Of a stretch of 8,397 nucleotides of DNA, positions 6,680 through 8,397 are shown piece after piece. The position numbers and the translations under genes are program-made. The notes beneath the pieces were generated by a model. That model was not told the DNA's origin, did no database searches, and saw only the letters and a list, made by a program, of their open reading frames with translations. The stretch is from Nitrospinota bacterium (GTDB lineage: Bacteria > Nitrospinota > Nitrospinia > UBA9942), in the NCBI GenBank assembly GCA_003489165.1, contig DNJG01000132.1, positions 444-8,840 of the forward strand, given 5' to 3'. Within the stretch, counting starts at the first letter, position 1. The number at the start of each line of letters is the position of its first letter.

Positions 6680-7692
6680 TTTCCCCTCAGTTGCCCGCAA
6701 GCTGCTGATATATCTGCTCCCTTACTCTTTCTTATAATGGTAGTATAATGCTGTGAAATGAGGATGTTCCTAAAATCTTCTACATTCTTATAATCTGGTG
6801 CCTCATAATCAACTCCTTCAAAACTGTTAAAGGGTATAAGGTTAATCTTACATTTTATACCTTTAAGCATATTTGAAAGTTTTTTTGCATCCTCAATGGA
6901 ATCGTTTAACCTTTTTATCATAACATACTCAAATGTAATCCTCCTATTAGGTGGAAGTGGATATTCTTTTAATGTTTTAAGCAATTCTTCAATTGGATAC
7001 TTTTTATTTAAAGGCATGATTTTATCTCTCGTCTCATTATCTGATGCATTAAGGGAGACAGCCAGATTTATTTTAAGATTCTCTCTTGCAAGTTTCTTAA
7101 TTTCTGGAATTAGCCCCGATGTGGATAGGGTTATTCTTTTTGCTGGAATCTTTAGTCCATGAGGGGATATCATAGTTTTTATGGACTTGATGACATTTGC
7201 ATAGTTATCAAGAGGCTCACCCATCCCCATGAGGACAATATTTGTTATATCCTTCTTTTCTCGTCGGGCAGCAAGAATCTGCTCTATTATTTCATAGTGG
7301 TTTAAATTTCTAATAAATCCACCCTTTCCTGTAAAACAGAATGCACAGTTTAATTTACAACCTACCTGTGTGGATATACATAAGGTGAGTCTGTCTTCAT
7401 CAGGGATTAGGACACTCTCTATACTATTCCCATCCTCCAACATAAAAAGATATTTTTCAGTGCCGTCCTTTGAAACTCTTTTATCTGTAATAGAGAGGCG
7501 GGGTATATAGGCTAATTCACTTAAGCGGTTCCTGAAAGTAAGGGAAAGATTTGTCATCTCCCCTATACTACTCACATCGTTTTGAAATACCCATTCATAT
7601 ATTTGGCGTGCTCGGTAGGGTTTTTCTTCAAGTGAGGATACAAGGTCTTCCATCTCCTGAAGGGAGAGATTTTTTAAATTAAGCTGCTGCAT
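6667..7692 (-). CDS. rlmN: Dual-specificity radical-SAM RNA methyltransferase RlmN
   Basis: The protein has 341 residues from the ATG at 7692. RlmN makes m2A2503 in 23S rRNA and m2A37 in some tRNAs. The N-terminal helical RNA-binding region contains EKPYRARQIYEWVF (23-36). The radical-SAM cluster motif is CKLNCAFC (C112, C116, C119). The GMGEPLDN block is at 156-163 and supports SAM binding. The two extra cysteines of the methyl-transfer mechanism are present: C105 in LCIST and C332 in SAACGQLRG. Length and motif order are normal. The ATG at 7692 follows the pilin stop by one base (TAAAATG), which suggests coupling. A start at 7719 would add nine residues inside the pilin gene and does not fit the family. 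The 3' end overlaps rsmI. Confidence 0.95.
   Translation of the reverse strand: MQQLNLKNLSLQEMEDLVSSLEEKPYRARQIYEWVFQNDVSSIGEMTNLSLTFRNRLSELAYIPRLSITDKRVSKDGTEKYLFMLEDGNSIESVLIPDEDRLTLCISTQVGCKLNCAFCFTGKGGFIRNLNHYEIIEQILAARREKKDITNIVLMGMGEPLDNYANVIKSIKTMISPHGLKIPAKRITLSTSGLIPEIKKLARENLKINLAVSLNASDNETRDKIMPLNKKYPIEELLKTLKEYPLPPNRRITFEYVMIKRLNDSIEDAKKLSNMLKGIKCKINLIPFNSFEGVDYEAPDYKNVEDFRNILISQHYTTIIRKSKGADISAACGQLRGKWQG
6683..6688 (-). promoter_or_regulatory. Ribosome binding site for the rsmI-like gene, within the rlmN 3' end
   Basis: On the minus strand GAGGGG is followed by AAA and the ATG at 6679. It lies within rlmN codons and sets the RsmI start at MAGIIYIVSTPIGN, which matches the family N-terminus. 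Confidence 0.75.
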
Positions 7693-7693
7693 T

Positions 7694-8248
7694 TTAAGAT
7701 GATTCCCAGCTATTGCCATCCCATACGTAAATTATTACCCTTCCTGAGCTGGATACAGCGACTGCATAGGACTCGTTTTTTGTATTTGTTATGTAAACAG
7801 TCCCTGAATCTGCTGTCCCGCGGGGTGAAAAATCACACGCATCCCCCCCAAAGGTGATAAAGTCAGTTGGTGTACCACCACCACTTACTCCACTACTTAC
7901 GTTTGTTCCAACACCAAAGCTTATCCCATCAGAGAGTGTTGATGTTCTAATAGCTATATCAAGCGGGTCGGTTGTATCGGCATATATATCATCACTGTCA
8001 TTATCATCATAAATTGAATAACTACTGCCTGTAAATTTCACTGCAAAGGTATTGTTCTCTGAAACAGCCTTCATTCTTGCAAACTGAAATGACGAAGATA
8101 TATCCCTTGCTGCACCTTTTAGTCTCATTGTGGGGATGTAGGTAAGGAAAGAAGGGATTGCAATTACCATCATTATTCCAAAGATGGAAAGAGTTACAAT
8201 CAATTCTATTAATGTAAAACCATTCTTGTTATTCAATTTTTTAAGCAT
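7694..8248 (-). CDS. GspH/FimT-family type IV pilin-like protein (minor pseudopilin)
   Basis: The protein has 184 residues from the ATG at 8248. A short basic leader, MLKKLNNKNG, is followed by FTLIELIVTLSIFGIMMVIA, a textbook type III prepilin signal: cleavage after G10 with Glu at +5 of the mature chain. After the N-terminal helix (about 11-60) comes a Gly/Ser/Asp-rich beta domain. Its C-terminal FSPRGTADSGTVYITN (140-155) and SSSGRVIIYVWDGNSW (167-182) match the GspH/FimT pattern. An Asp-rich loop, DDNDSDD (81-87), could bind calcium, as proposed for other pseudopilins. Such proteins prime or tip type IV pili or type II secretion pseudopili in the inner membrane and periplasm. A GTG at 8278 was rejected because it adds ten residues of translated repeat D before the leader. 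There is no Shine-Dalgarno. rlmN follows after one base. No other pilus gene is in view. Confidence 0.88.
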   Translation of the reverse strand: MLKKLNNKNGFTLIELIVTLSIFGIMMVIAIPSFLTYIPTMRLKGAARDISSSFQFARMKAVSENNTFAVKFTGSSYSIYDDNDSDDIYADTTDPLDIAIRTSTLSDGISFGVGTNVSSGVSGGGTPTDFITFGGDACDFSPRGTADSGTVYITNTKNESYAVAVSSSGRVIIYVWDGNSWESS

Positions 8249-8259
8249 ATAAAAATTTG

Positions 8260-8325
8260 CACAGAGGCACGGAGACACAGAGGTTTTTAAACTTATTTTT
8301 TTCTCTGCGCCTCTGTGTCTCTGTG
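8260..8325. repeat. Heptad hairpin repeat D (CACAGAG words, period 8)
   Basis: Left arm 8260-8282 holds CACAGAG (8260), CACGGAG (8268) and CACAGAG (8276). Right arm 8303-8325 holds CTCTGCG (8303), CTCTGTG (8311) and CTCTGTG (8319). All are at exact 8-bp spacing, that is 7-bp words with 1-nt spacers. The arms match at 19 of 23 positions around a 20-nt AT-rich loop. The inner end of the left arm carries no gene signal, and its outer end is 11 nt from the pilin ATG. The right arm lies inside the 17-codon frame that follows the upstream partial gene. Confidence 0.85.
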
Positions 8326-8346
8326 GCTTATTAGTGTTTTGTTCAT
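8293..8346 (-). pseudogene. Orphan start: 17-codon frame running into repeat D
   Basis: The ATG (8346-8344) overlaps the stop of the upstream partial gene as ATGA. It has a good Shine-Dalgarno (GGTGAGG, ending 4 nt upstream), the usual arrangement for a coupled downstream gene. The frame reads MNKTLIS and then HRDTEAQRKK, translated entirely from repeat D, before TAA. The peptide is unlikely to be functional. It may be the disabled original start of the downstream gene, or chance. Confidence 0.3.
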
Positions 8347-8397
8347 CTTACCTCACCCTTCAAGATAATCTTAACAGAAGGGGTCTTTGGGTCATTT
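8343..8397 (-). CDS. C-terminal end of an unidentified gene, perhaps DUF1573-like
   Basis: Only the last 17 complete codons and the stop TGA (8345-8343) are in the window; the gene continues beyond the right edge. They read NDPKTPSVKIILKGEVR. The pattern NDP..P.V.I.LKGEV resembles the final beta strand of DUF1573-type Ig-like repeat proteins, which often end in a TNDP...L.GEV segment, but 17 residues are too few to assign a family. The Shine-Dalgarno of the next frame is embedded in its last codons. It is upstream of the pilin gene on the same strand and may belong to the same transcript. Confidence 0.5.
   Translation of the reverse strand, partial: NDPKTPSVKIILKGEVR

Noticed and set aside
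7693..7719. Upstream ATG start for rlmN
   Set aside because: It would add nine residues inside the pilin coding end and does not match the usual RlmN N-terminus, whereas the ATG at 7692 directly follows the pilin stop.

Overview
The window reads as chromosomal DNA from an AT-leaning, Gram-negative environmental bacterium. The Gram-negative call rests on a predicted outer-membrane cytochrome-barrel protein, a PpiD/SurA-type periplasmic foldase and a type IV pilin-like gene. Overall flavour (single-heme cytochrome-porin, short RsmI relative, intergenic heptad hairpins) would fit Nitrospirota, Desulfobacterota or similar lineages, but this is an impression and not a placement. No rRNA, tRNA, CRISPR array, integrase or transposase is seen.

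Layout: from the left, a near-consensus sigma70 promoter (72-100) precedes a possible leaderless 31-codon membrane micro-ORF (107-202) and a Cyc2-like cytochrome-porin gene (254-1534, +). After a hairpin repeat comes a ppiD-like foldase gene (1648-3534, +). It converges on a minus-strand cluster, which in transcription order is: the 3' end of an unknown gene (8397-8343), a GspH/FimT-type pseudopilin (8248-7694), rlmN (7692-6667), a short rsmI relative (6679-5996) and rnr (5883-3721). The pilin-rlmN-rsmI part is tightly packed (1-bp gap, then 13-bp overlap), so it is probably one mRNA. RlmN, RsmI and RNase R together make an rRNA-modification and RNA-decay module, with the pilin in front of it. 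The two plus-strand genes are envelope genes: an outer-membrane electron-transfer candidate and the foldase that could help outer-membrane proteins mature.

The most striking non-coding signal is in the spacers. Four of the intergenic regions are largely filled by an imperfect inverted repeat whose arms are made of a 7-bp word repeated two to four times with 1-3 nt variable spacers. The words differ between sites (ACAGGAT, CACAGAT, CACGAAT/CACAAAT, CACAGAG), but three of the four families fit one consensus, CACRRAK, always with CAC facing outward. A fifth heptamer tandem (TCAAAGT-type) lies in frame inside rnr, where it appears to add about nine residues to the catalytic domain. The repeats abut stop codons and lie within 11-16 nt of the start codons of rnr and the pilin gene, both of which lack a Shine-Dalgarno sequence. 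Several start sites were therefore moved inward from the longest open frame, because the extra N-terminal residues are translated repeat or upstream overlap.
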